A DNA stretch of 64,000 nucleotides from the NCBI RefSeq assembly GCF_030758345.1, contig NZ_JAVAMO010000004.1, positions 302,937 to 366,936 on the forward strand, in the 5' to 3' direction. This document shows positions 8,671 through 17,978 of this stretch, in pieces; position 1 is the first letter of the stretch, and each line of letters begins with the position of its first letter. Below the pieces are notes generated by a model that saw nothing but the letters and a program-made list of their open reading frames with translations, was not told the DNA's origin and ran no database searches. The position numbers were made by a program, and so were the translations under genes. The stretch is from Ruegeria discodermiae (GTDB lineage Bacteria; Pseudomonadota; Alphaproteobacteria; Rhodobacterales; Rhodobacteraceae).

Positions 8671-10700
8671 TCCGCCGCCTGTGCCAGTTGCGCGCTGCGC
8701 TGATCCTCAATGCCGCGCACCTCATCAGCGGGGATGTCATAGTCGCGGTTATAGTTGAACGTGTGTCCGATCCCGTAAAGCAGCGCGGCGGCAAAGCTGG
8801 CGGCGGCCAGCCAGTACACATGCCAGACTAGCGCAAAGCCCATCACGGTCAGGATCGCCGCCAGCACCACGCCGGTTGCCGTGGAATGTGGCATATGGAT
8901 CGGCACAAAGCCGGTGGTGGGCCGCACGAAGCCTTCCCGTTTCATCTGGGCAAAGGCGTCGATCTCATACACCCGAGGCGTGAAGGCGAAGTTGTAATAA
9001 GGCGGCGGGGAAGAGGTCGACCATTCCAGCGTCCGGCCATTCCACGGGTCGCCGGTCACATCGCGCAACTCGTCACGTTTGCGGATCGACTGAACGATCT
9101 GCACCAGAAACGCCGCGATGCCTGCGGCCACGAACAGAGCGCCGAAAAGGGCGATGATGAAGTAGACCGAATAGAACGTATCCTCGAACTGGCTGAGGCG
9201 GCGGGTGACACCCATCAGGCCCAGCACATAAAGCGGCATGAAGGCCAGATAGAAGCCGATCAGCCAGCACCAGAAACTGACCTTGCCCCAGAACGGCTCC
9301 AGCTTGAACCCGAAGGCTTTGGGCCACCAGTAGATGATCCCGGCAAAGACGCCGAAGACAACGCCGCCGATGATCACATTGTGGAAATGCGCCACCAGAA
9401 AGAGCGAATTGTGCAACACGTAATCCGCCGGCGGCACCGCCAGCAACACGCCGGTCATGCCGCCGATCACAAAGGTCAGCATGAAGCCCATGACCCAGAG
9501 CATCGGCGTCTCGAACCGGATGCGGCCCTTATACATGGTAAAAAGCCAGTTGAAGATCTTGGCCCCGGTCGGGATCGAGATGATCATCGTGGTGATCCCG
9601 AAGAACGAGTTCACATTCGCCCCCGCCCCCATGGTGAAGAAATGGTGCAGCCAGACGATATAGCTTAGGATCATGATCACGCAGGTCGCGTAGACCATCG
9701 AGGTATAGCCAAACAGCCGCTTGCCGGTGAAGGTCGGCACGATCTCGGAAAAGATGCCGAAGATCGGCAGGATCAGGATATAGACTTCCGGGTGGCCCCA
9801 GATCCAGATGAGGTTCACATACATCATCGGATTGCCGCCAAGCTCGTTGGTGAAGAAATGCGTGCCCAGATAGCGGTCAGCGGTCAGCAATGCGAGCGTG
9901 GCCGCCAGCACCGGAAAGGTCGCAACGATCAGGATGTTGGTGCACAGCGCCGTCCAGGTGAAAATCGGCATCCGCATATAGGTCATGCCCGGCGCGCGCA
10001 TCTTGACGATGGTCACCACCAGGTTGATGCCCGACAGCGTGGTACCCACACCGGCAATATTGAGCGCCCAGAGGTAATAATCCATGCCCACGCTGGGGCT
10101 GTATTCCAGCCCCGAATAAGGCGCATACGCCAACCAGCCCGCAGTTGAGAATTCACCCACAAAAAGTGAGATCATGATAAGGATGGCGCCGGAAACCGTC
10201 AGCCAGAAGCTCAAATTGTTGAGAAATGGAAAGGCCACATCGCGCGCGCCGATCTGCAGCGGCATCACGTAATTCATGAATCCGGTCACAAACGGCATCG
10301 CCACAAAGAAGATCATGATCACGCCATGGGCGGTAAAGATCTGATCATAGTGATGGGCGTTCAGATAGCCCTCAGAGCCGCTGGCGGCCATCGCCTGATG
10401 GCCCCGCATCAGCAGCGCGTCGGCAAACCCGCGCAGCAGCATGATCAGGCCCAGCACCATATACATGATGCCGATCTTCTTGTGGTCGATCGAGGTGAAC
10501 CATTCTTTCCACAGATAGCCCCAGAGCCGGTAATAGGTGATCGCGCCGACCACGGCGAGGCCCAGGATCACAACGCCGATGAAGGTGCCCAGCACGATAG
10601 GATCGTAGAACGGGAAGATATCCCAGGACAGCTTTCCCCAGAACGGATCAATATCCACGCTGCCAGAGGCCAGACCATGCGGATCGGAGGATGTCGCCAT
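8667..10700 (-). CDS. cyoB: Cytochrome o ubiquinol oxidase subunit I (canonical copy)
   Basis: Catalytic subunit (677 residues) of a bo3-type quinol oxidase. All heme and copper ligands are visible: HG in [17 protein letters not shown] with the E286-type acid and cross-linked Tyr, LHHFF, and AHFHN. D-channel RDVAFP and K-channel PTGAK lysine are present. The quinone-site residues of the E. coli enzyme (R71, D75, H98, Q101) appear in LLRGFAD and HHYDQ. It follows cyoA and overlaps cyoC. A second, more divergent copy starts at 29369. Confidence 0.95.
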   Translation of the reverse strand: MATSSDPHGLASGSVDIDPFWGKLSWDIFPFYDPIVLGTFIGVVILGLAVVGAITYYRLWGYLWKEWFTSIDHKKIGIMYMVLGLIMLLRGFADALLMRGHQAMAASGSEGYLNAHHYDQIFTAHGVIMIFFVAMPFVTGFMNYVMPLQIGARDVAFPFLNNLSFWLTVSGAILIMISLFVGEFSTAGWLAYAPYSGLEYSPSVGMDYYLWALNIAGVGTTLSGINLVVTIVKMRAPGMTYMRMPIFTWTALCTNILIVATFPVLAATLALLTADRYLGTHFFTNELGGNPMMYVNLIWIWGHPEVYILILPIFGIFSEIVPTFTGKRLFGYTSMVYATCVIMILSYIVWLHHFFTMGAGANVNSFFGITTMIISIPTGAKIFNWLFTMYKGRIRFETPMLWVMGFMLTFVIGGMTGVLLAVPPADYVLHNSLFLVAHFHNVIIGGVVFGVFAGIIYWWPKAFGFKLEPFWGKVSFWCWLIGFYLAFMPLYVLGLMGVTRRLSQFEDTFYSVYFIIALFGALFVAAGIAAFLVQIVQSIRKRDELRDVTGDPWNGRTLEWSTSSPPPYYNFAFTPRVYEIDAFAQMKREGFVRPTTGFVPIHMPHSTATGVVLAAILTVMGFALVWHVYWLAAASFAAALLYGIGHTFNYNRDYDIPADEVRGIEDQRSAQLAQAAE

Positions 10701-10718
10701 CTGAGGTCTCTCTTCCTG

Positions 10719-11789
10719 CTAGTGTTGCGTGGTTGGGGTTGCATCGGGAAGCAGCGACATGACGGTCACGATCTCACCCGCACGCAGGCGCATCTCGGGC
10801 CGCAGCATGGCGATGAAAGCGCCGGGATCCTCGGCCGAGCAGATGCCGCGGAACATCTCGCGATTCCACAGCCCCTCCAGCCCGCCGCCGCCCAGCGCGT
10901 CAACCATCATCATGTCGTTCCGGCACAGGCTGTCGCTATCGACACAGTGATTGACGAGGCGGTCCCAGGCCGTCTCCGAAACGGTACCGTAATAGGTCAC
11001 CGGATGTGAGATGCTCGGCTGGTTCAGCGCCTCCAGAGTGTCGGTATCAAGGTCCTGCGCGCTGGCGCCGACCTTAGCGACCCAATCGTCAAACCCGGTC
11101 AGGTCCATCCCGTGGAACTTGAACCGCATCTGCGAGAACCCTGCCCCGCTGTAATTAGCCGAAAACCCATCATAGACGCCCGGTTCGTTTATGACCGCAT
11201 TCATCTCGGTCTGCATCCCGGCCATCGAATAAATCTGCCCTGCCAGCGCCGGGATGTAGAAGGAATTCATCACCGTGGCCGAGGTGATCTGGAACTCGAT
11301 CGGGCGATCCACGATGGCCGCCACTTCGTTCACGCTGGCGATGCCCTGTTCGGGGTAGATGAACAGCCACTTCCAATCCATCGAGGCGACCTGAATGATC
11401 AGCGGCTTCACCTCGGGATCGATCGGTTGATCTTCGGAAATCCGGCCCAGCGGTTTATAGGGGTCCAGCCGGTGAGTCGCGACCCAAGTCAGCCCGGCGA
11501 GGCAAATGATGATCGCCAGCGGCACCGACCAGATCACGATCTCCAGACTGAAAGAGTGATGCCATTCGGGCTCATAGCTCGCCTTTTTGTTCGATTCGCG
11601 GTACTTGATCGCAAAGAACACGGTCAGCGCCATGACCGGCAGGATCACGATCAGCATCAGAACGGTGGCGTAGATGATCAACTCACCCTGCTGTTGCGCC
11701 ACATCGCCCGCGGGTGAAAGCACAACCAGATCGCACCCCGCCAGCAAGAAGCAGGAAAACAAAGCCACGATATGAACTGCGCGTTTCAT
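10719..11789 (-). CDS. cyoA: Cytochrome o ubiquinol oxidase subunit II, lipoprotein
   Basis: A 356-residue subunit II. The N-terminus has a lipoprotein signal with lipobox LAGC (Cys19), then two helices and a periplasmic cupredoxin-like domain that lacks CuA ligands, as expected for quinol oxidases (QIYSMAGMQTEMNA). The start at 11789 puts the signal peptide at the N-terminus; a longer frame to 11888 would bury it. It is the first gene of cyoABCD-surf1, 18 bases upstream of cyoB, with a symmetric promoter region upstream. Confidence 0.93.
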   Translation of the reverse strand: MKRAVHIVALFSCFLLAGCDLVVLSPAGDVAQQQGELIIYATVLMLIVILPVMALTVFFAIKYRESNKKASYEPEWHHSFSLEIVIWSVPLAIIICLAGLTWVATHRLDPYKPLGRISEDQPIDPEVKPLIIQVASMDWKWLFIYPEQGIASVNEVAAIVDRPIEFQITSATVMNSFYIPALAGQIYSMAGMQTEMNAVINEPGVYDGFSANYSGAGFSQMRFKFHGMDLTGFDDWVAKVGASAQDLDTDTLEALNQPSISHPVTYYGTVSETAWDRLVNHCVDSDSLCRNDMMMVDALGGGGLEGLWNREMFRGICSAEDPGAFIAMLRPEMRLRAGEIVTVMSLLPDATPTTQH

Positions 11790-11880
11790 GATCTTTCCAT
11801 AGCATATGCGGAACGACTCGTTGGCAAAGGGAAATTTGCCCCATAGCGTGTAACCCAATGTTGTGATCCGAGAGGGCCGG

Positions 11881-11921
11881 TGTCGCAATGCGACAAAAGG
11901 TGACTTATCCAGTCACTTTTT
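11881..11921. promoter_or_regulatory. Two adjacent inverted repeats between cyoA and an MFS gene
   Basis: TGTCGC-AAT-GCGACA (11881-11895) is immediately followed by GTGACT-TATCC-AGTCAC (11900-11916), the latter inside a longer imperfect repeat running to 11921. They lie about 90 bases upstream of cyoA and 60 upstream of the MFS gene. Two dyads side by side in a divergent promoter suggest regulator sites, perhaps for redox control of the oxidase; the regulator is unknown. Confidence 0.5.
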
Positions 11922-11978
11922 GCCAGCACGCCTTTCGGTGTACAAAGATCATAAGGACGAGACCTGGAGGACGGCCCG

Positions 11979-13247
11979 ATGAGCGCCACCGACCAAAGCC
12001 ATATCGAACGCGCCACCATCGACGAGGTGGTGATCACGGTCATCATGGCGCGTGTGACCGATTTCTTCGGCTTCTTCGTCTATGCCATCGCCTCGGCGCT
12101 GGTGTTCCCCCGCGTGTTCTTCCCGACATATGATCCTGCGACTGGGACATTGATATCCTTTGCAATTTTCTCGCTCGCCTTCCTCGCGCGCCCGGTGGCC
12201 AGCCTGACCGGGCGCTGGGTTCAGGCCAAGATCGGGCGGGCCGCCAAGGTCACGCTGGCGCTGATGATCCTGGGTTGCGCGACCGTCGCGATCGGGCTGT
12301 TGCCGGGTTATGAGAGAATCGGCTGGCTGGCGCCTGTGCTGCTGGCCGTTCTGCGCATTCTGCAGGGGATCGGACTGGGCGGCGCCTGGGACGGGCTGAC
12401 CCTGCAGCTGCAACATGTCGCACCCCCGCATCGCAAAGGGCTCTATGCGATGGTGCCACAACTGGGGGGCCCGATCGGCTTCTTCGTGGCCGCCTCGCTG
12501 TTCTTCGTGCTGACCGATTTCCTGACTGATGAGGAATTCATCAGATGGGGCTGGCGCTTTGCCTTTTTCGCAGTGATGGCGGTGAATGTGGTCTCGCTGT
12601 TTGCCCGGCTGCGGCTGCTGAATGCTGATCTGGGCGTTGATCCCCAGGTCACCCGGTCAGCCCCGCTCAGCCCCCTGCTGCACACCCAATGGCGTCAGAT
12701 CCTGCTGTCGACCATGGTGCCGCTCGCGAGCTACGCGCTGTTCCACATGGTGACGGTGTTCCCGCTGGCCTATGAGCTGCTCTATGGCGATCAGAACATC
12801 CCGCGCATTCTGATCATCCAACTGGTGGGCTGCGCGCTGGCGATCCTGGCGGTCATGGGCTCGGGCGTCTTGGCCGACCGGATGAACAAGCGCATGGTGC
12901 TGGTGATCAGCACCGGCCTGATCGTGGTGTTGAGCTTTCTGATCGACACGCTGAACAGCGCGCCGGCGATCTTTATCATCTTCGGATTCGTGGTGCTCGG
13001 ACTGGCCTATGGGCAGGCCAGCGCCATCGTGGGCAACCGTTTCGACCCCGAGTTCCGCTATTCCGGCACGGCAATGGCCACCAACCTGTCCTGGATCACC
13101 GGCGCGGCCTTTGCGCCGCTGGTCGGGCTTGGCCTGACCGTGGCGTTTGGCCTCTGGGCCTCGGCGCTGTATCTGATTTCAGGCGTGGTCGTGACATTCT
13201 TTGCGCTCTACCAGTTGAACCGTCTCAAGGCCGCACAAGCGGACTGA
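11979..13247 (+). CDS. MFS transporter
   Basis: A 422-residue inner-membrane transporter with about 12 hydrophobic helices. It resembles the metabolite:H+ symporter (MHS) branch: TDFFGFFVYAIASALVFP in helix 1, the loop segment ARPVASLTGRW after helix 2, and GIGLGGAWDG in helix 4. TGGAGG-type ribosome site TGGAGG sits eight bases before the ATG. It is divergent from cyoA and convergent with the OmpA-type gene. The substrate cannot be inferred. Confidence 0.85.
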   Translation: MSATDQSHIERATIDEVVITVIMARVTDFFGFFVYAIASALVFPRVFFPTYDPATGTLISFAIFSLAFLARPVASLTGRWVQAKIGRAAKVTLALMILGCATVAIGLLPGYERIGWLAPVLLAVLRILQGIGLGGAWDGLTLQLQHVAPPHRKGLYAMVPQLGGPIGFFVAASLFFVLTDFLTDEEFIRWGWRFAFFAVMAVNVVSLFARLRLLNADLGVDPQVTRSAPLSPLLHTQWRQILLSTMVPLASYALFHMVTVFPLAYELLYGDQNIPRILIIQLVGCALAILAVMGSGVLADRMNKRMVLVISTGLIVVLSFLIDTLNSAPAIFIIFGFVVLGLAYGQASAIVGNRFDPEFRYSGTAMATNLSWITGAAFAPLVGLGLTVAFGLWASALYLISGVVVTFFALYQLNRLKAAQAD

Positions 13248-13265
13248 GGCGGCTCCGGCCTCGCT

Positions 13266-14327
13266 TCAGTTGATCGGCACGAACTCGATCCGGCGATTGC
13301 GGCGCTTGCCCTCGGCGGTGTCATTCGACACCACCGGGCGGCTTTCGCCATAGCCGACCGTGATCAGCCGTTCCTGTCCGATCCCCTGGGCCACCAGATA
13401 GTTGGTGACCGCCTGCGCGCGCCGCTCGCTAAGCACCCGGTTTGCCGCCTCGGACCCGTCGCGGTCGGTATGGCCGCCAACCTCGATCCGCAGGTCCGGG
13501 CAGCGGCTGATGATGTCATGCAGGTTGGACAGCAGCGGCAATGAGGCACGATCCAGCCGGGCGCTGCCCGAGTTGAAATAGATGTTGCCGGTGCGCGACA
13601 GGATTTCCATCCGCCCGACACAGGCGTCACGATCCAGGTCACCCTTGGTTTCCAGCGCCGTCTCGCTCGGCGTCGCGGCGGCCAGTTGCAGCTGCGGTTG
13701 CGTGCCGGGGCGAGCCCGGTCAAAGACGAAACCGAAGCTGACGAAGCCGAAGGGCAGGATATCGACATTTGCGGCGTCCTGCAGCTTGCCGCGCCCTTCA
13801 TCCAGTGCGAAGTCTGTCAGCGGGATCGCGATCGGCGCGGTGTTGGCAACCGCCACGCGGTCATTGTCGACCAGCGTGATCGCCACCTGCGCGCTGCGTT
13901 CCTGGGTGACGCCGTGCAGGTTCATCGTATAGGGCAGATCGATGATCTTGTGCCGCACCTCATGCAGATCGGTCAGTTGGTCGGCGGGCAGTTGCGCGGT
14001 GATCACCGCCTCGGGGAAATTGAAGGTTTCGAAGAACAGAAACCGCATCCGCACGTTGCGCAGGTCGATCTTGGTATCGACACTATCAAGCTGCACCCGG
14101 ATTTCGGCCGCGCCGCTTTCACTGATCACACCCGAAAAACTGGCGAACCCGCTATGTTCGGCCTTGGAGTTCTTCTTGACCGACAGAAAGCGCAACTCGG
14201 ACGCTTCTGCATCCAGCTCCCAGCCATGTTCGAAAGGATCGGCGCTTTGGGCGAAGGCGGCACTGCCCAGCAGGATGCCCCCCAATGTCAGAGCGGTGCG
14301 GAACGCGGATACTGCCTGCATGGTCAC
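13266..14327 (-). CDS. YceI-like / OmpA C-terminal domain fusion protein
   Basis: A 353-residue secreted protein. After a signal peptide ending near SAAFAQS (residue ~27), residues ~30-205 look like the YceI lipocalin-type barrel (ELRFLSVKKNSKAEHSGF, DLPYTMNLHGVTQ). Residues ~245-353 are an OmpA peptidoglycan-binding domain (FNSGSARLD, GGHTDRDGSEAANRVLSERR, RRNRRIEF). The expected role is binding a hydrophobic ligand while attached to the cell wall in the periplasm. The fusion is less common than either domain alone. ATGs at 14327 and 14321 are both possible. It is monocistronic and convergent with the MFS gene. Confidence 0.82.
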   Translation of the reverse strand: MTMQAVSAFRTALTLGGILLGSAAFAQSADPFEHGWELDAEASELRFLSVKKNSKAEHSGFASFSGVISESGAAEIRVQLDSVDTKIDLRNVRMRFLFFETFNFPEAVITAQLPADQLTDLHEVRHKIIDLPYTMNLHGVTQERSAQVAITLVDNDRVAVANTAPIAIPLTDFALDEGRGKLQDAANVDILPFGFVSFGFVFDRARPGTQPQLQLAAATPSETALETKGDLDRDACVGRMEILSRTGNIYFNSGSARLDRASLPLLSNLHDIISRCPDLRIEVGGHTDRDGSEAANRVLSERRAQAVTNYLVAQGIGQERLITVGYGESRPVVSNDTAEGKRRNRRIEFVPIN

Positions 14328-14507
14328 TTTCCCGTAAAAGTTGAGATGGAATCAGGGATAAGTCAGGTAAAGGCCACAATAAAGCCCAAAAGGCGGCGTT
14401 AATGTGGATGTATTGAGCAATTCGCCAGGATATACCCCTGAGCTGACAGGCCGGTCCGGGACATTCCGGTTGCAACCGTCAGTCGAGGCATCCATGGTTC
14501 TCGGGGC

Positions 14508-16025
14508 ATGAAAATGGAACAGAAATTCATCCGCCTGCTAAAGGTCATGGCTGCGCTGGTTACCCTGTGCTGGGCCGGGTCCGCGCTTGCCGATCCGCGC
14601 ATCGCGCTTGTCATCGGCAATTCGGCCTACGGCTCGGTCACCGCGCTGGACAATCCGGCCAATGATTCGCGTCTGATATCGACCAAGCTGGAAAAGATGG
14701 GGTTCGAAGTGCGGCTGCTGACTGACAGCACGCAGGTCGAGATGAAGCGCGCCATCGCACAGTTCGGACGCGATCTGCGCAAGGGCGGTGATCAATCCGT
14801 GGGCCTGTTTTTCTATGCCGGGCACGGGGTGCAGTCCTTTGGCTCGAACTATCTGCTGCCGGTGGATGTGTCGCTGAGCGACCCCGCCGATCTGGACCTG
14901 ATGGCGGTTGAGGCGCGCTCGGTCCTGCATCAGATGGCCTCGGCCCGCAACAAGACCAATATCGTCATTCTGGATGCCTGCCGGAACAACCCGTTCGAAG
15001 AGCTGGCGGATATGGATGACAACGGCCTTGCCGAGATGAAGGCCCCCACCGGCACCTTCCTGGCCTATGCCACCGATCCCGGCGGCGTTGCGCTGGATGG
15101 TGATACCGGCAACAGCCCCTTCACGCTCAGCCTGGCCACCCATATCGAAGAACCCGGAATGCCCATTGAACAGCTGTTCAAGAAAGTGCGCGTCGATGTG
15201 CTGTCACAGACGCGCGGGCTGCAGACCCCCTGGGACACGTCCTCGCTGACGCAGGAATTTTCCTTTTCACCCCAGCAGACACCGGTGCCCAGCTTTGAGA
15301 CCGAAGATCTTGCCTGGGGCGCGATCAAGGACTCCGAAGACCCGGTGCAGATCATGCTGTTCCTGCGCGCCTTTCCCGACAGCCGTTATGCCAAGCTGGC
15401 GCGCACGCGGCTGCAGCATGTGATGGCAAACTCGTTTTCGGAAACACTCACCAATCCGGAGCCCGAACCGGTAGAGGAAGCCCCGCAGGTCGCAGCCGTA
15501 CAAGACCCGGCCACGCCCGAGGTCGATGATACCGAGCGGCTGATGTTCGATCTGGCCGCATCCGATGACACCGTGAATGCCTATCAGACCTATCTCGACA
15601 GCTATCCTGGCGGCGTGTTTGCAGATGAGGCCTCGGAACGGGTCGCGGCGCTAGAGCTTGAGGCGCAGACCGTGACGCGCAAAGCCGAAGCGCAGGTAGC
15701 CGCACCCACCGCCGCTGAACAGCCGGGCGACGTGGTCACGTTGAACGGGCGGCTGACCTTCGGCAATGATGGGATATTGGGCAAGACCATCGCCGAACTG
15801 GTGCGCGGCTCGCCGCATTTCCCGCCGATCGAAGGCCTGCCGGAAGCGCTGTGGAAAGACCAAACCTGCTCAGGCTGCCACCAGTGGACACCCGAAGCGC
15901 TATGTGTCCAGGCGCAGACCTATGCGGCCAATCCCTCCTCCGCGAGTGTTGCAAAGTCCCATCCCTATGGTGGCGATTTCAAGGTCAACCTGCGCTACTG
16001 GGCCGAGGGCGGCTGCCTGGAATAA
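14508..16025 (+). CDS. Secreted caspase-family (peptidase C14) protein with C-terminal CxxCH motif
   Basis: A 505-residue protein with a signal peptide (cleavage near ALA, residue 28). Residues ~30-255 form a caspase p20-like domain with the His in FYAGHGVQ (H106) and Cys in LDACRNNP (C158), the expected catalytic dyad. A middle part contains TPR-like short repeats (AFPDSRYAKLARTRLQ; YLDSYPGGVFADEASERV). The C-terminal ~80 residues hold TCSGCHQW, a CxxCH (C454, C457, H458) like a covalent heme site, plus two more Cys. Export to the periplasm makes heme attachment possible but unproven; the motif could also bind metal or form disulfides. It is convergent with the tonB operon. Confidence 0.82.
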   Translation: MKMEQKFIRLLKVMAALVTLCWAGSALADPRIALVIGNSAYGSVTALDNPANDSRLISTKLEKMGFEVRLLTDSTQVEMKRAIAQFGRDLRKGGDQSVGLFFYAGHGVQSFGSNYLLPVDVSLSDPADLDLMAVEARSVLHQMASARNKTNIVILDACRNNPFEELADMDDNGLAEMKAPTGTFLAYATDPGGVALDGDTGNSPFTLSLATHIEEPGMPIEQLFKKVRVDVLSQTRGLQTPWDTSSLTQEFSFSPQQTPVPSFETEDLAWGAIKDSEDPVQIMLFLRAFPDSRYAKLARTRLQHVMANSFSETLTNPEPEPVEEAPQVAAVQDPATPEVDDTERLMFDLAASDDTVNAYQTYLDSYPGGVFADEASERVAALELEAQTVTRKAEAQVAAPTAAEQPGDVVTLNGRLTFGNDGILGKTIAELVRGSPHFPPIEGLPEALWKDQTCSGCHQWTPEALCVQAQTYAANPSSASVAKSHPYGGDFKVNLRYWAEGGCLE

Positions 16026-16094
16026 CCCCCGCGACAACGCGCAGATCATACGCTGAAACCAACGTCGTTTTTCTGATCGGGCTGTGCTGCCGGA

Positions 16095-17234
16095 TCAACT
16101 GTTTTGATAATAAAACGAAAGCTTGCGGCTCACCCCCTGTGGCGGCGGCGGAAATGGAACGGCGCGTCGCACCTGTTCCTTGGCAGCGCGCTCCAGTTCG
16201 GGTGACCCCGAGCTGTCGACGATATCCACCCATGCCAGCGAACCGTCAGGGTTGATTTCGAAAAACACCTGCGCAAAGCCACGAACCGACACATAGACAA
16301 CCGGGGCACGGTTCAAATGAACCAGAACCTGACCCGCATAATTGGTGACGTTGGAATTCCCCGGCCCGCGCCCACCGGACCGGCTTTGCGTCCTGCTACT
16401 GGCGAACGCATCAACAGAATCCCTTTGAAAGAGAGTCAGTGGAGAGTCCACGGTTTGTTGAGGATTGCGCAGGTTGTCAAAATTACTGAACCCGTTGAGC
16501 GTGCCCCGTGGTTCGGCAGGCGGTCTGCGGCTTGGAAGGCGCGGGCGTTTCGAAACAACCACAGCCTGCTCGGACTCCTGCGTTTCGCTTTCTGACGGGG
16601 TTTCCGCGCCATCCTCCAAAGGTTCGACACGTGTCGCAGGGATGTCCGCTGCCAGCAGATCACTCTCTGACGGAACGACCGGGACCACAGCGGAGTCCGG
16701 TGCGGACAAGGCGGCCGACACCTGCGGCTCGGGGGGCGCTGACGCCTCTGCATCGGGCACCTCAGCCGTCTCAATCCCTGCTGCGGGGGGTTCCTGAGGC
16801 GTTTCAACCGTTGTATCGGGTTCGACCGACGCAACGGTGTTCTCATCAGACGAACCAGTATCCGCCTCCGACGGCTCAACAGGGTCGCTCACCTCCGCCT
16901 CGGGCGCATCCGGTTGCGCGCCGATATCGGGTGAGGACACATCCTGGGGATCAGCAGAGGCCACAAGTGCGTCGCTGGTTGGGATTTCTGCCTGCTCGGG
17001 CTCCACCGTCTCCTCAACCGGGGGCTCGGGCACCTCAGCGGCGTCCGGTTGAACCGGCTCTGGCGGGGCATCGGCAAAATCTTCAAACGCAGATCCCAGC
17101 TCCACCGCCTCGCTCGGGCTGACCCCTGCCTGCGTCTCCGACAGATCAGCCACAGTGAAACTGAGAAACACGAGGTGCCCCAAGAGCGAAACAACAAGGG
17201 CCACTACGGCGACGAGTGCAGACCTGCGGATCAT
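16095..17234 (-). CDS. TonB family energy transducer
   Basis: A 379-residue protein with one N-terminal membrane anchor (residues ~7-30), a long acidic, Pro/Glu/Ala-rich periplasmic spacer (about 45-220) and a TonB C-terminal domain (residues ~300-379: GQVLVHLNRAP to FPPPPQGVSRKLSF). It transmits proton-motive energy from an ExbB/ExbD motor to outer-membrane partners. It is last in the operon, overlapping exbD by four bases. No TonB-dependent receptor is nearby. Confidence 0.85.
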   Translation of the reverse strand: MIRRSALVAVVALVVSLLGHLVFLSFTVADLSETQAGVSPSEAVELGSAFEDFADAPPEPVQPDAAEVPEPPVEETVEPEQAEIPTSDALVASADPQDVSSPDIGAQPDAPEAEVSDPVEPSEADTGSSDENTVASVEPDTTVETPQEPPAAGIETAEVPDAEASAPPEPQVSAALSAPDSAVVPVVPSESDLLAADIPATRVEPLEDGAETPSESETQESEQAVVVSKRPRLPSRRPPAEPRGTLNGFSNFDNLRNPQQTVDSPLTLFQRDSVDAFASSRTQSRSGGRGPGNSNVTNYAGQVLVHLNRAPVVYVSVRGFAQVFFEINPDGSLAWVDIVDSSGSPELERAAKEQVRRAVPFPPPPQGVSRKLSFYYQNS

Positions 17235-17608
17235 TCGAGGGCCTGTTCAGTCACAAGAAACACCGAGGGCGCGCCCAGCCTGCGGAGTGCCCCGGTGATT
17301 TCCATCAAACGGGGACCCGAAGCGTCGCGATCCGGCACGATCCTTACCGCTCCGGATTCATGGCTTGCCATATATGTTTCGGGATCGATTGGACGACCGC
17401 GAAAACTCAACACGCCTTCTCGGTTTAGCACCAACGCATCGGGTGGTTCGCGCCCGTCCAGTTCCGAGGTATCCACCAGGTTCAGATCGGGGTCGATTGG
17501 TGGTGCGAGGGTCCCGGCGATCAGGAAAAAGATCAGCATCAGGAAGACGACGTTGATCAGGGGAATTGTCGAATCGCGTTTGCGGCTTGGGCGCGTGGCG
17601 CGGATCAT
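17231..17608 (-). CDS. ExbD/TolR family biopolymer transport protein (copy 2)
   Basis: A 125-residue protein with a short cytoplasmic N-terminus, one membrane helix (residues ~17-37, PLINVVFLMLIFFLIAG) and a periplasmic domain. The membrane Asp normally needed for proton passage (PLIDV) is Asn here (PLINV), unlike the neighbouring ExbD copy, so this subunit may be structural rather than proton-conducting. It lies four bases after the first exbD-like gene and overlaps tonB. Confidence 0.82.
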   Translation of the reverse strand: MIRATRPSRKRDSTIPLINVVFLMLIFFLIAGTLAPPIDPDLNLVDTSELDGREPPDALVLNREGVLSFRGRPIDPETYMASHESGAVRIVPDRDASGPRLMEITGALRRLGAPSVFLVTEQALE

Positions 17609-17612
17609 GAGC

Positions 17613-17978
17613 TCACTCCAGCACGGTCACGGTCAGACCTTCGCGCCCGCGCAACCGGACCAGAAGATCGACAAGCCGCTGTGCCGAGGTATCCGCATCC
17701 AGGCTCACCAGAACCTGCCCCGTTTCGATCTGCGCGGACAGCTCGTCCAGTGTTGCCGCAACTCCGTTCATGGTGAGCCGTTCGGCACCAATCTGAACAA
17801 ATATCCGCTCGACGGGCTGGTCCGGGGCCGATGTGCTTGCGGCTGCACTGCTCAATTCGATCTCGGCGAACCTCGAAAAGGTCGAAGACAGCATGAAGAA
17901 CAGCAGAAGAAGAAAAATGACGTCTATCAGCGGCGTCATCGACATCGGGCGTCGGACAAAGGGGGCTGTGTTACGCAT
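17613..17978 (-). CDS. ExbD/TolR family biopolymer transport protein (copy 1)
   Basis: A 121-residue inner-membrane motor subunit. SMTPLIDVIFLLLLFFMLSS carries the conserved membrane Asp of ExbD/TolR. The start at 17978 (MRNTAPFVRR) gives a normal short basic N-terminus; 17984 is also possible, and a frame to 18068 is too long. It overlaps the exbB-like stop by eight bases. Two ExbD-type genes in tandem occur in some motor operons. Confidence 0.85.
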   Translation of the reverse strand: MRNTAPFVRRPMSMTPLIDVIFLLLLFFMLSSTFSRFAEIELSSAAASTSAPDQPVERIFVQIGAERLTMNGVAATLDELSAQIETGQVLVSLDADTSAQRLVDLLVRLRGREGLTVTVLE

